NCBI GenBank assembly: GCA_029266495.1
Contig: JAQSWS010000014.1
Coordinates: 1-64,000 of the forward strand
Source: Rariglobus sp.
GTDB taxonomy: Bacteria > Verrucomicrobiota > Verrucomicrobiia > Opitutales > Opitutaceae
Length of the DNA stretch: 64,000 nt
Direction of reading: 5' to 3'
Shown in pieces: positions 1 to 7,820 of the stretch (positions are counted from its first letter, which is position 1; each line of letters opens with the position of its first letter). The position numbers and the translations under genes are program-made. The notes under the pieces were generated by a model that saw only the letters and a program-made list of their open reading frames with translations, did not search any database and was not told the DNA's origin.

Positions 1-682
1 CTTGGGTGATCGTTTCAGGCAGTTCCCCGGTGGCGGAGAGGAGCCGGATCGCCTCGACTATATAGATGAGGCGACGCGATTCGATGAGCCCTGCGGAGCG
101 GATGGAGGTGTCACCGGGGATGTGCTGGGCCTGGGCAAAAGAGGGGTTTTGCCTCGTCAGGGGATCAATAAACCAGACGCGCAGGAGCTCGATCGCACGG
201 GCGCGATGTGCGACATTGCCGGTGATAAAGGCGGAGAGGGCAAGGGCGACGGTGCTGTCGCTCAGGCTTTCAAGGCGGAGGAGGTCGTAATCGGAGGAAT
301 AGCAGGCGGGATTTACATCTCCATCGCGGCGAAAGTAGGGAATACCATCCGGCTTGGCGGGGTCGGGCCACCAATACTTGGCGAGGCTGCGGTAATCATG
401 CGGATCCTGCCCGTTGGGGAGGTTGGTTTTGTCCACCACCGACCATGGGCCTTGATCCAGCAGGCGATCCGCTTGAGCGGAGAGGGCCTCGAGCGCTGCG
501 ATCACGGGCTCGGCCCGGCGTTCCCAGAGTTGCCGGAGTTCAGCTACATGATGTCCATTGAGGACGAGTGTGTTGGGGATTTTTTCCGCAGGGATAGGCT
601 CCGTCTTCAGGCCGCGCCAGGCGGATCCGAGGGAGAGGCCGCTGGAGAGATTGATGAGGAGGGCCTTCTCGATCGAAATCAT
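1..682 (-). CDS. Alginate lyase family protein (5' part, runs off the left edge)
   Basis: Only the first 227 codons are in the window, because the frame is open to base 1. The segment SLAKYWWPDP followed by YFRRDGDVNP, and then NPSFAQAQ, fits the conserved N-terminal half of the alginate lyase (AlgL-like, alpha/alpha-toroid) family, which cleaves uronate polysaccharides by beta-elimination. The ATG at 682 lies 31 bases after the stop of the upstream polysaccharide-export gene, so it is probably the distal gene of that operon. An earlier ATG in this gap meets a stop within 12 codons. Inference: a lyase co-transcribed with an exporter could trim or clear the exported polymer, as AlgL does in alginate producers. 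No obvious signal peptide is seen at this start. Confidence 0.8.
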   Translation of the reverse strand, partial: MISIEKALLINLSSGLSLGSAWRGLKTEPIPAEKIPNTLVLNGHHVAELRQLWERRAEPVIAALEALSAQADRLLDQGPWSVVDKTNLPNGQDPHDYRSLAKYWWPDPAKPDGIPYFRRDGDVNPACYSSDYDLLRLESLSDSTVALALSAFITGNVAHRARAIELLRVWFIDPLTRQNPSFAQAQHIPGDTSIRSAGLIESRRLIYIVEAIRLLSATGELPETITQ

Positions 683-713
683 ATTGGCTGAAGTGCTGGG
701 CCGGACTGGATCA

Positions 714-2417
714 TTACAGGCCGATGGCGACGCGGGCGCCGAGGGCGATCTGGTAAATGATCGTGGTGATTTCCTTGGCAAACAGGAGCTTCTTGGAGTC
801 CGGCTTCGGCATGACGATGATTTCATCACCGGGGCCAATGTCGGCGCCGCGACCGTTGCCGACGGAGTCGATCACGCCATTGGGGCGCATGACAATGATC
901 TCGGATTTGTCGGCATTGTCGCTAAGGCCGCCGGCACGTTTGACGTAGTGTTTGACGGAGTCGCCTTCGCGGTAGGTCTGGGTGTTGGGATATTTCACTT
1001 CGCCGTGAACGGTCACGAGACTGCTCAGGGGCGGAATGTGGATCGTGTCGCCGTCTTCCAGTGAGAGGGCTTCGGCGTCCTTCAGGCTTTCGAGCATGAT
1101 CTGGCCCTTGGGTTCGACCTCGCGGGCACGTTTGATGAAGGCGAAAATCGTCTCGGCCTCGGCTTGGCGGAGCTGCGCCTCCTCGAGTGACACGGATGAG
1201 GCGTTCAACACACTGCGTTCAAGATTATCGAGCGACTGCATGAGCAGGGCTTTTTGCCGTTCGGCGACGGAGCGGCGGAAGATTTGCACCGATTTGGTGT
1301 CGGAGAACTGGGTGGGCACGATGCGGCTCAGGGCTTCGCGGAGCTGCGTCCCGTTGGGGAGGACAATGTTAGCGGGTCCGTCGTGTTCGCCGGTATAGCT
1401 GATCAGAAGATTGCGGGAAACGTTGCGACCGGTGATCTCCACCTGATCGCCGGGCTCAAGATTAATGGTCGAGACTTGATCGAGCGGAACGACGATCACA
1501 TGGGCGTTGCCGCCACCGGCGCGGCGAACGCTCACCATGGTCGACCCTGAGGCGGGAGAAGCCAGCGCGAGGATGCGATCGAGCGGCGTGGTATCGCCAA
1601 GGAACTCAAAGCGACCGGGGTTCACGACCTCGCCTTTTACCACGACCGTGTGGCCACGGGGTTCGACCAGAATGACGTCACCGTCGCGGAACTGGGTGAG
1701 CGGAAGGGTGCCCTTGCCAAGGAAATCGTAGAGATTGGCACGGGAGACAACTTCGTTGGCGCGGAGGAGGGCGACGTTGAGGTAGCTGCCACGTTCCGGA
1801 TCGATGCCGCCGGCGCGATCGAGGAAGAAGAGCACCGAGTCGGAGGAAAACCCTTGGTAAAGGCCAGGCTGCGCCACGAAGCCACTGACGAAGACTTTGA
1901 CGGTCTGGGTGGAGCGCAGATGGGCGTAGCTTTCGACATTGTCTTTGTAGACCTGGCGGATGCGTGCGGTGATGACCTTGTTCAGTTCATCGTTGCGCAC
2001 GCCGGCGACCGGGATGGGACCGACCTTGGGGATGAAGATGTTGCCCTTGGCGTCGACGGGGAGGTCGAGGGCTGATTCCATTGCGCCCCAAATCATGATC
2101 TGGACGATGTCACCGATCCCGACCTGGTAGTTCGGATTGAAGCCGGTGAAGGAGGTTTCTTTGAAATCCCCTTGGAAAAGTTGCGAGCCGAAGATGGGAA
2201 TCCCTTTAAGGGTGACGCGGTAGCCGGAGTGCGGGGCGGCGGGTGCCGCCACGGGGGAGGAAGGAAGCGGGGCGGGCGAGGGGGCTGGGGCTTGGGCTGG
2301 CGGGGTGGCAGCAGGTTGGGAGCCGGCGAAAATCGGCTCGCTCACTGACGCGGAACGGACCGACGCGCCTGCCACGGCGAGGCAAAGCAACAGCGAAGCG
2401 ATGAACTTGGAGATCAT
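714..2417 (-). CDS. Outer-membrane polysaccharide export protein (Wza/KpsD-like, SLBB domains)
   Basis: 567 aa. A signal peptide (residues 1-22) is followed by an Ala/Pro-rich linker (about 33-60). Next comes a Poly_export domain (about 95-180, 'VGIGDIVQIMIWG') and SLBB repeats marked by 'VFVSGFVAQPGLYQGF', 'VVVKGEVVNPGRFEFL' and 'VTVHGEVKYPNTQTY'. The family forms the periplasm-spanning and outer-membrane channel through which capsule or exopolysaccharide leaves the cell. The length is close to KpsD (about 560) and larger than Wza (about 380). It starts 7 bases after the stop of the inner-membrane chain-length/export gene and belongs to the same operon. The family call is firm; the polymer is unknown. 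Confidence 0.92.
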   Translation of the reverse strand: MISKFIASLLLCLAVAGASVRSASVSEPIFAGSQPAATPPAQAPAPSPAPLPSSPVAAPAAPHSGYRVTLKGIPIFGSQLFQGDFKETSFTGFNPNYQVGIGDIVQIMIWGAMESALDLPVDAKGNIFIPKVGPIPVAGVRNDELNKVITARIRQVYKDNVESYAHLRSTQTVKVFVSGFVAQPGLYQGFSSDSVLFFLDRAGGIDPERGSYLNVALLRANEVVSRANLYDFLGKGTLPLTQFRDGDVILVEPRGHTVVVKGEVVNPGRFEFLGDTTPLDRILALASPASGSTMVSVRRAGGGNAHVIVVPLDQVSTINLEPGDQVEITGRNVSRNLLISYTGEHDGPANIVLPNGTQLREALSRIVPTQFSDTKSVQIFRRSVAERQKALLMQSLDNLERSVLNASSVSLEEAQLRQAEAETIFAFIKRAREVEPKGQIMLESLKDAEALSLEDGDTIHIPPLSSLVTVHGEVKYPNTQTYREGDSVKHYVKRAGGLSDNADKSEIIVMRPNGVIDSVGNGRGADIGPGDEIIVMPKPDSKKLLFAKEITTIIYQIALGARVAIGL

Positions 2418-2424
2418 GGTGGTT

Positions 2425-3540
2425 TTAAAGGGTGTGGTCGCGGATGGTGGCGATGATCAGGCGGATGATACCATAGAGCAGGGAAAACAGAATGAAGGCG
2501 GTGAGCGTTCCCACGAAGGGGGCCGGGAAGACCGGTTCTTCGGGCTGGAGAGGAACGGCAATAGGCAGGAGAAACTTCTCCTGACGGGCGGCACTCAATT
2601 TGGCTTTTTCGTCAAGTGCGAGAGCAGCGGTGTAGGCATGGAGGGCAAATTCGGCTCCGAGCTTCACCTCCTCATAAGCGGCGGCAGCGACGGTCATGCC
2701 GTGGTTGTCCGGGTTGATCAGACGCTGGTTTTCCTGGTTACGCTGGGCCTCCAAGGCGGTGATTTCCTGTCGAAGGGTGCGGAGCTCGAAGGCGTCTTCG
2801 CGGAGGAATTGCTCCTTGGTGCGGAGTTCGGCGCGTTTTTCAACCAGGCGTTCATCGAGCACGGCGAGGCTGCCAAGGCGGCTCCCGATTTCACCCGCGG
2901 GATCCACGATGTTGTGGGCGACCTGGAAATCGAGCAGGCGGCGCCGGGCGGCGGTGAGTTCGGCGCGGGTTCGGGCCAGCTCTTTCTCGGCCAGGGCGGT
3001 TTGTGCGCCAACCATGCGGCTGTTGAGCTGGTTGATGGCTTGTTCGCTCGCGGTCACCAAGGATTGCGCGAATTTTTGGGTGAACACCGGGTCGAAGGCA
3101 TCCACCTGCAGGGTAACAATGCTGGACTCGGGCGCGACGGAGATGGTGACGTGACGGCGGTAGTAGTCGTGGAGGGTTTCCGCGGGTGCGTCGGACGCCA
3201 GGCGGCGGATAAAATCCAGGCGGGGCGCGGAGTAGTGCGCGCGCAAATCGAGTTGCGCGTCGACTTGCTCGATAAGGGCGCTGCTTTGCAAGTAATCGAC
3301 GAGGATGTAGGCGTCCTCAATCGAGCTTTTGATTCCGCCGCCCAGCAGATTAGCGGCCAGCCCAGGGATGATGTTCGTCGTCTCTTCGCTGCTTTCCCGG
3401 ACGATGAGACGCGTCTCGGTCCGATAGGTTGAGGCGGCGAAAAAGAGGAGATAAAGCAATGCCAGCAAGGTGGGAAATCCCACGCAGACGTGAAATCGTC
3501 GTTTCGGGGAAAACAAGGAGCGGAAGAAGCCGGGTTTCAT
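2425..3540 (-). CDS. Capsule polysaccharide export inner-membrane protein (KpsE-like, Wzz domain)
   Basis: 371 aa. One membrane segment lies near the N-terminus (about 20-38), a long coiled-coil periplasmic region at about 150-260, a proline-rich stretch 'PLQPEEPVFPAPF' next, and a second membrane segment near 340-365. This is the layout of polysaccharide co-polymerases of the KpsE/BexC type, which link the ABC exporter in the inner membrane with the KpsD-like channel. It lies between the KpsT-like and KpsD-like genes with gaps of 24 and 7 bases. The order M-T-E-D is typical of ATP-dependent capsule export. Confidence 0.88.
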   Translation of the reverse strand: MKPGFFRSLFSPKRRFHVCVGFPTLLALLYLLFFAASTYRTETRLIVRESSEETTNIIPGLAANLLGGGIKSSIEDAYILVDYLQSSALIEQVDAQLDLRAHYSAPRLDFIRRLASDAPAETLHDYYRRHVTISVAPESSIVTLQVDAFDPVFTQKFAQSLVTASEQAINQLNSRMVGAQTALAEKELARTRAELTAARRRLLDFQVAHNIVDPAGEIGSRLGSLAVLDERLVEKRAELRTKEQFLREDAFELRTLRQEITALEAQRNQENQRLINPDNHGMTVAAAAYEEVKLGAEFALHAYTAALALDEKAKLSAARQEKFLLPIAVPLQPEEPVFPAPFVGTLTAFILFSLLYGIIRLIIATIRDHTL

Positions 3541-3564
3541 AGGTGCAAAGAGGGATGAGGCGCG

Positions 3565-4986
3565 TCAGGCATGCATGGACGCGTCAAGTTGTTGGAGTTG
3601 ATGGGCGACCTTTTCGAGCGACGGGTCGGGATGGGACGGCGAAGAAGCGGCCTGGAGCAGTCGTGCTTTGTGGGCGGCGAGCTGCGAGGTTTTCAAGTTC
3701 CCGTCGGTAGCGAGGAGGGATGCAAGATAAGTGTAGCGAGCGGGATTTTTGAGGTCGTAATGCACGGCCCGGAGCTGGGCTTCGATCGCCTCCTTGGTGC
3801 GGTTGATACGCGTAAGAATTTGTGCACGGAGATGCCAGATGTCGGGGTCTTGGGGACGGATGTGAAGTGCCGCATCGTTTTTTTCCAAAGCGAGGGCGGA
3901 TGCCCCGGCGCGGAGGTGTAAACGCATGCGGTGAGTGAGCACTTCGGGATGGGCCGGGTCGATTGCCTCGGCGGCATCCACGGCCTTTTGCAAAGCGGCG
4001 GTGTCCCGATCGTGAGCCGCCATGCTGGCGAGCTTCAAATGGCTTTTAAGGTGATAGGGGTCGTGCCGCACCGCGCGTTGGCAGCAATCACGCGCTTTGA
4101 CCTGATCGCCCAGTTTTTCATAGGCGGTGGCGAGGGCATAAAAAAACCGGGCTTCATTGGACGGCAGGCGAAGGTTGGGGAGGGCAAGCTTTCGTTCGAT
4201 GGAGGCGAGCGCCGTCTCAACGACGCCGAGGTGGTCGGTAACGGTTTCGGGCAATTTGACATCGTCGAGGCGGATTTCCTCGACGGCGGCTTGCTGGATG
4301 ATTTCGCCGACTTCTTTCTTCGATTCCTGTGATTGGGGGAGATAGGCGCGGATCGCGTCGTCGAGGTTGTCAAAGAAGCGGAATCCGCCATTTGAAACGA
4401 GCACGGCCATGTCGCAGAATCTTTTGAGGTCCCCCATGTTGTGGGAAACCATGATGACACGGGAGCGTTTGGCTTTTTCCTCCAAGGCCTGTTTGGCCAT
4501 TGCCTTGAACTGGGCATCGCCGACCGAGGTGACTTCATCGATCAGGAAGTAATCAAAATCGAAGGCCATGCTCAGGGCGAAGCCCACGCGTCCGCCCATG
4601 CCGGACGAGTAGTATTCGACCGGCTCTTCGAAGTATTTTCCGATGCCGGAGAGTTCTTTGATTTCCTCCAGCTTGCGTTTGATCACCCCGGGCGGGAGTC
4701 CGTAAAGGTTACAGACCATGCGGCAGTTTTCACGGCCGCTCATGTGAGTGACGAAGCCGCCTTTCAGGCCCAAGGGCCACGAAAAGCTTTTATTGCTGAT
4801 GATGCGGCCGCTATCCGGGTGGTCGATCCCGCCGAGCAGGCGCAGGAAGGTGGATTTGCCGCCGCCATTGGGCCCTATGATGCCAATATTGGCATCTTCG
4901 GGAAACACGGCGTTGATATCGCGAAATACATAGTGGCGCCCGCCTTCGATGCGGTAAGACTTGGTGAGGTTTTGAACCTGAATCAT
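3565..4986 (-). CDS. Polysaccharide ABC transporter ATPase (KpsT-like) with C-terminal TPR extension
   Basis: 473 aa. Residues 1-220 are a complete ABC ATPase: Walker A GPNGGGKS (38-45), signature SSGMGGR (127-133), Walker B ending FLIDE (147-151) and switch His182. KpsT-type ATPases of group 2 capsules are usually about 220 aa. Here roughly 250 further residues follow: a linker at 220-290 and then tetratricopeptide-like helices at about 290-455 (for example 'ATAYEKLGDQVKARDCCQRAV', shortened: ATAYEKLGDQVKARDCC). Wzt proteins carry a carbohydrate-binding domain at this place, so a TPR tail is an unusual substitution. It starts 6 bases after the permease stop. The exporter role is well supported; the role of the TPR tail is inference. 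Confidence 0.9.
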   Translation of the reverse strand: MIQVQNLTKSYRIEGGRHYVFRDINAVFPEDANIGIIGPNGGGKSTFLRLLGGIDHPDSGRIISNKSFSWPLGLKGGFVTHMSGRENCRMVCNLYGLPPGVIKRKLEEIKELSGIGKYFEEPVEYYSSGMGGRVGFALSMAFDFDYFLIDEVTSVGDAQFKAMAKQALEEKAKRSRVIMVSHNMGDLKRFCDMAVLVSNGGFRFFDNLDDAIRAYLPQSQESKKEVGEIIQQAAVEEIRLDDVKLPETVTDHLGVVETALASIERKLALPNLRLPSNEARFFYALATAYEKLGDQVKARDCCQRAVRHDPYHLKSHLKLASMAAHDRDTAALQKAVDAAEAIDPAHPEVLTHRMRLHLRAGASALALEKNDAALHIRPQDPDIWHLRAQILTRINRTKEAIEAQLRAVHYDLKNPARYTYLASLLATDGNLKTSQLAAHKARLLQAASSPSHPDPSLEKVAHQLQQLDASMHA

Positions 4987-4992
4987 GGTGGA

Positions 4993-5793
4993 TCAGCGGC
5001 TGGAGCCGGAGGACACGATCCGGATGCGATAAAGCCGATAGACGGCCAGGCCGACGGCGAAGGTGAGCGTGGAGCACCAAAACAGGTAGGTCCAACTTGC
5101 CTCTGTGGAGCGGTAGCCGACAAAGGCGGCGCCTCGCAGAAGCTCGAGCCCGTGGAGAAGCGGGTTCCACAAAAAATAAGCGCGCACTCCGGGCGGAATG
5201 CTGGAGATGGGAAAGAAGAGTCCCGAAATGAAAAAAAGCGGCCGCAACGCCAGGGGCAGGACCTTCTTCGCCTCGATCCACAGCGGCCCCAGCACGGTAA
5301 AAATGAGCCCGATTCCCGTGGTAAACATTAACAAGAGAACCAACACCGCCAAAACCTGCAGGACACTGTTATAAGCGAACTCTTGTTTGAGCAGGCGGAG
5401 CGTGGGAAAAATCAGCAGTGAAACTGCGGCGATACTCAGTGATTCCACTAAAAGGCGCGCGGCGAAGACATCGGCTGATTTGACGCGTTGGTAATTGAAC
5501 AAGCCCTGATTGGCATCAACGGCGGCGATTGCGCTGATGACGATATTGCGAAAAAGAATGAAGGGGATCACACCCGAAGCAAAAAACACCGCAGGTGGGA
5601 GGCCGGCGATAGGGGCTCCCGTAAAGTGACCGCGCACGAACGAAAGCACCAAGACGAAAAAGAGAGGCTCTAACAAGGCCCACAGGTAGCCCAGCGTAAA
5701 GCGACCGAAGCGGGCATTGAGCTCACGAAGAAAGAGGGCGAACACCACCGACTTCTGAATTTCCCACGAGGTTTGTTTGGATATAGCCGCCAT
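4993..5793 (-). CDS. Polysaccharide ABC transporter permease (KpsM/ABC-2 type)
   Basis: 266 aa from the ATG at 5793. A soluble N-terminal segment with 'LRELNARFGRFTLGYLWALLEP' (shortened: FGRFTLGYLWALLEP) precedes about six hydrophobic helices, as in ABC-2 permeases of capsule and O-antigen export. It would form the inner-membrane channel with the downstream ATPase. The chosen ATG lies 5 bases after the stop of the upstream regulator. A GTG at 5814 would overlap that gene by 16 bases and add seven residues, which I consider less likely. Confidence 0.9.
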   Translation of the reverse strand: MAAISKQTSWEIQKSVVFALFLRELNARFGRFTLGYLWALLEPLFFVLVLSFVRGHFTGAPIAGLPPAVFFASGVIPFILFRNIVISAIAAVDANQGLFNYQRVKSADVFAARLLVESLSIAAVSLLIFPTLRLLKQEFAYNSVLQVLAVLVLLLMFTTGIGLIFTVLGPLWIEAKKVLPLALRPLFFISGLFFPISSIPPGVRAYFLWNPLLHGLELLRGAAFVGYRSTEASWTYLFWCSTLTFAVGLAVYRLYRIRIVSSGSSR

Positions 5794-5798
5794 GATAA

Positions 5799-6320
5799 TT
5801 ACCGAAGCAGCCACTTCTTGATGCGGCCGAGCTTGGTCCGCCAGCGGTGGAGCTTCTGAACACGGTTGGTGAGGAAGTGATCCTTGTGCGGATCAAGGGA
5901 CTGCTCGATCGAGGCAATCTGGGTGAAAAAAATATCGAAGGCGGGCACGACCCGGCCGTTGAGCATGCCTTGAATCACCACGCCTAAATCGGGCTCGATC
6001 ACGAAGGCTTCACGCCGGGCGCCCAGTTCGAAGGCGGACCGGATGGCGCCGATGTCGCGCAATGCCTTCAATCCTTGCCCCGCCGAACTGCGGCTGATCT
6101 TCAGCGCGTCCACGCAGTCCTGTGCACTGACCGGTTTTTTGGAGGTGAAAATAAACCCGTAAAGCTGGGCCAGGGACTTGGGCAATCCGAGGGAGTCTGC
6201 CAGTTGCACCCAGTGTTCGATCATCCGGAGCTTGGCCGGGGTGAGCGGTTGCGCAGGTGTGTCAACGGGCTCTTCAAGCGCGGGATCAGGGGGAAACGAA
6301 GAAGTGGATTCGGCCTCCAT
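5799..6320 (-). CDS. GbsR/MarR-type HTH transcriptional regulator
   Basis: 173 aa from the ATG at 6320; a TTG at 6332 is possible but weaker. Residues about 30-110 form a winged helix-turn-helix ('LAQLYGFIFTSKKPVS' and 'SRSSAGQGLKALRDIGAI'), as in GbsR (COG1510) regulators. The basic C-terminus 'RTKLGRIKKWLLR' is lysine- and arginine-rich. It is first in the capsule-export operon, so it probably controls that operon and itself. A perfect 8-bp inverted repeat 7-27 bases upstream of the start is a candidate operator. Confidence 0.85.
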   Translation of the reverse strand: MEAESTSSFPPDPALEEPVDTPAQPLTPAKLRMIEHWVQLADSLGLPKSLAQLYGFIFTSKKPVSAQDCVDALKISRSSAGQGLKALRDIGAIRSAFELGARREAFVIEPDLGVVIQGMLNGRVVPAFDIFFTQIASIEQSLDPHKDHFLTNRVQKLHRWRTKLGRIKKWLLR

Positions 6321-6326
6321 TGAGTG

Positions 6327-6347
6327 CAGCAATTCCAGAAATTGCTG
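6327..6347. promoter_or_regulatory. Inverted repeat upstream of the GbsR-type regulator (candidate operator)
   Basis: Perfect 8-bp arms CAGCAATT and AATTGCTG flank a 5-base centre (CCAGA). It ends 6 bases before the regulator's ATG on the minus strand. The size and symmetry fit the site of a dimeric winged-helix repressor. It could also fold in the mRNA leader and hide the start. Confidence 0.5.
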
Positions 6348-6373
6348 TAATCAGTGGACGCAGGTCAAGGTGC

Positions 6374-6402
6374 ATTATGCCAAAAGGATGGGGGTGTTGT
6401 CC
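6374..6402 (-). promoter_or_regulatory. Possible promoter of the capsule-export operon
   Basis: On the minus strand a CATAAT (-10-like, 6379-6374) lies 17 bases downstream of GGACAA (-35-like, 6402-6397). The -35 match is poor. If used, transcription would start about 20 bases before the inverted repeat. Confidence 0.25.
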
Positions 6403-6450
6403 TTCCGAGGTTTCGAGCAGGGGTGGCTGGTAATTGAGCGCGTTGCGGGC

Positions 6451-6477
6451 CCAAAACCCTGAACTCACGCTCAGGGC
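6451..6477 (-). terminator. Probable intrinsic terminator after the class III aminotransferase
   Basis: Read on the minus strand, CCCTGA and TCAGGG pair around an 8-base loop (6476-6457) and are followed by TTTT. It begins about 10 bases after the aminotransferase stop. The same 25-base sequence recurs with three changes at 41943-41967. Confidence 0.55.
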
Positions 6478-6486
6478 CACGGCGGA

Positions 6487-7713
6487 CTAGCGATGGAGGC
6501 TCTTGAGTTGATGAATCGCTCGGTCGAGTCGGTGGAGTGCCTCGTCGATATCGGCTTCGGCGTGGGCGGCGCTGATGAACCAGTTGTGGTGCGGGTGGAG
6601 AAAAACCCCGTGGGCGACGGCTGCGGCGCAGAGCTGCTGGGTGCGCATAAAGGACGGGTCATCGCCCACGCGGACGTAGGGCATCGCGGGAGGGCCGCTG
6701 GCGACGAGGGGCAGGCCATGTTTCTCGCCGAGGGAAAGGAAGCCGGTGACGAAGCGTTCGCCGAGGGCGGTCAGGCGGGCGGGGATGTTGTCACGGACGA
6801 TGATGTCGAGGGTGGCGAGCGCCGCGGCCATGGGAGCGGGATCGTTCCAGTAGCTGCCGGTGAGGAAGACGCGGCTGGCGGCGGCCTTGTGGGCTGTGCG
6901 GCCGACGCAGGCGGAGATGGGATGGCCGTTGGCGAGGGCTTTGCAGTAAACGGCGAGATCGGGTTTGTATCCGTAAACCGAATGCGAGCCGTCGGTCGAA
7001 AGGCGGAAACCGCAGCGAACGTCATCGAGGATTTGCAACGCGCCGTGTTGCTGGCAAAGGCGGTTGCAGGCGGCGACGAACTCGGGCGTGGGAAGTTGCG
7101 AGTCGGCGAACGCAGGGTGATGGAAGGGCGTGAGGATGAGGCCGGCGACCTGGCCGTGGTGTTGCGCGAAGAGGGCTTCGAGGGCGGGGACGTCGTTGAA
7201 GGGGAAGTCGTGGATGTGCGCGCGGTCCTCGGGGATGAGTCCCCCGTGGCCGGGGGTGCACCAGGCGGCGGTGCCGTGGTAGGCGCCGCGAATCTTGAGG
7301 ATCTTGGGGCGGCCGGTCACTTCACGGGCAACCATGATGGACCAGGTGGTGAGGTCGGCGCCATTTTTACCGAAAACGGCCCAATCGGCGAAGTCGATGA
7401 GAGAGGTAAGTTTTTCGGCGAGTTCCACCATCAGCGAGGTGGGGTGGTTGAAGACGGCGCCGCGGGCGCGGGCGGCGGTGGCGGCGGCTTCGACTTCGGG
7501 ATGGTGGTAGCCGAGGACAAGGGGGCCATAGCCACCCATGAAGTCGATGAAGTCGTTGCCATCCACGTCACGGTAACGGCAGCCACGGCCTTCAGCGGCG
7601 AAATAAGGAACCGAGCCTGGCACGGTGGCGGCAGGGGTCGTGTGCCCGGGGATGCCGCCGGGGATCACGGCGGCGGCGCGGCGGAAGAGGGACTGGGAGT
7701 TGGCGAAATTCAA
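6487..7713 (-). CDS. Class III aminotransferase (glutamate-1-semialdehyde aminomutase-like)
   Basis: 408 aa, full length for a fold-type I PLP enzyme. The PLP lysine is K258 in 'VYCKALANGHPI', the cofactor aspartate region is 'LDDVRCGFR' (229-237) and the N-terminal substrate loop is 'FMGGYGPLVLGYHHPEV'. The closest family is glutamate-1-semialdehyde 2,1-aminomutase-like, but the usual 'NGTEA' is changed to 'NGAD' (117-120). The motif 'DEVxxGFR' is changed to 'DDVRCGFR', so substrate and reaction may differ from HemL. It is last in a minus-strand group behind an SCP2-like protein and a lipid-type glycosyltransferase. A lipid or amino-sugar role is only inference from this context. Confidence 0.85.
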   Translation of the reverse strand: MNFANSQSLFRRAAAVIPGGIPGHTTPAATVPGSVPYFAAEGRGCRYRDVDGNDFIDFMGGYGPLVLGYHHPEVEAAATAARARGAVFNHPTSLMVELAEKLTSLIDFADWAVFGKNGADLTTWSIMVAREVTGRPKILKIRGAYHGTAAWCTPGHGGLIPEDRAHIHDFPFNDVPALEALFAQHHGQVAGLILTPFHHPAFADSQLPTPEFVAACNRLCQQHGALQILDDVRCGFRLSTDGSHSVYGYKPDLAVYCKALANGHPISACVGRTAHKAAASRVFLTGSYWNDPAPMAAALATLDIIVRDNIPARLTALGERFVTGFLSLGEKHGLPLVASGPPAMPYVRVGDDPSFMRTQQLCAAAVAHGVFLHPHHNWFISAAHAEADIDEALHRLDRAIHQLKSLHR

Positions 7714-7738
7714 ACGGAACGGAGACGGAGTTTTTTAA

Positions 7739-7820
7739 CCACTGATGGGCACTGATGAACACTGATTCGATCCGACGGATTATTCCGGAATAAGTGATGA
7801 TGAGTGTTCATCAGTGATTG
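7739..7820. repeat. Structured repeat between the aminotransferase and the SCP2-like gene
   Basis: The arm CACTGATGAACACT (7750-7763) is perfectly repeated in inverse as AGTGTTCATCAGTG (7803-7816). Between them is a perfect 14-bp palindrome, TTATTCC/GGAATAA. The left arm is preceded by a direct CACTGATG copy. The right arm overlaps the stop codon of the upstream gene. No T-tract follows, so it looks more like a REP-type element or mRNA-processing structure than a terminator. Confidence 0.6.
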
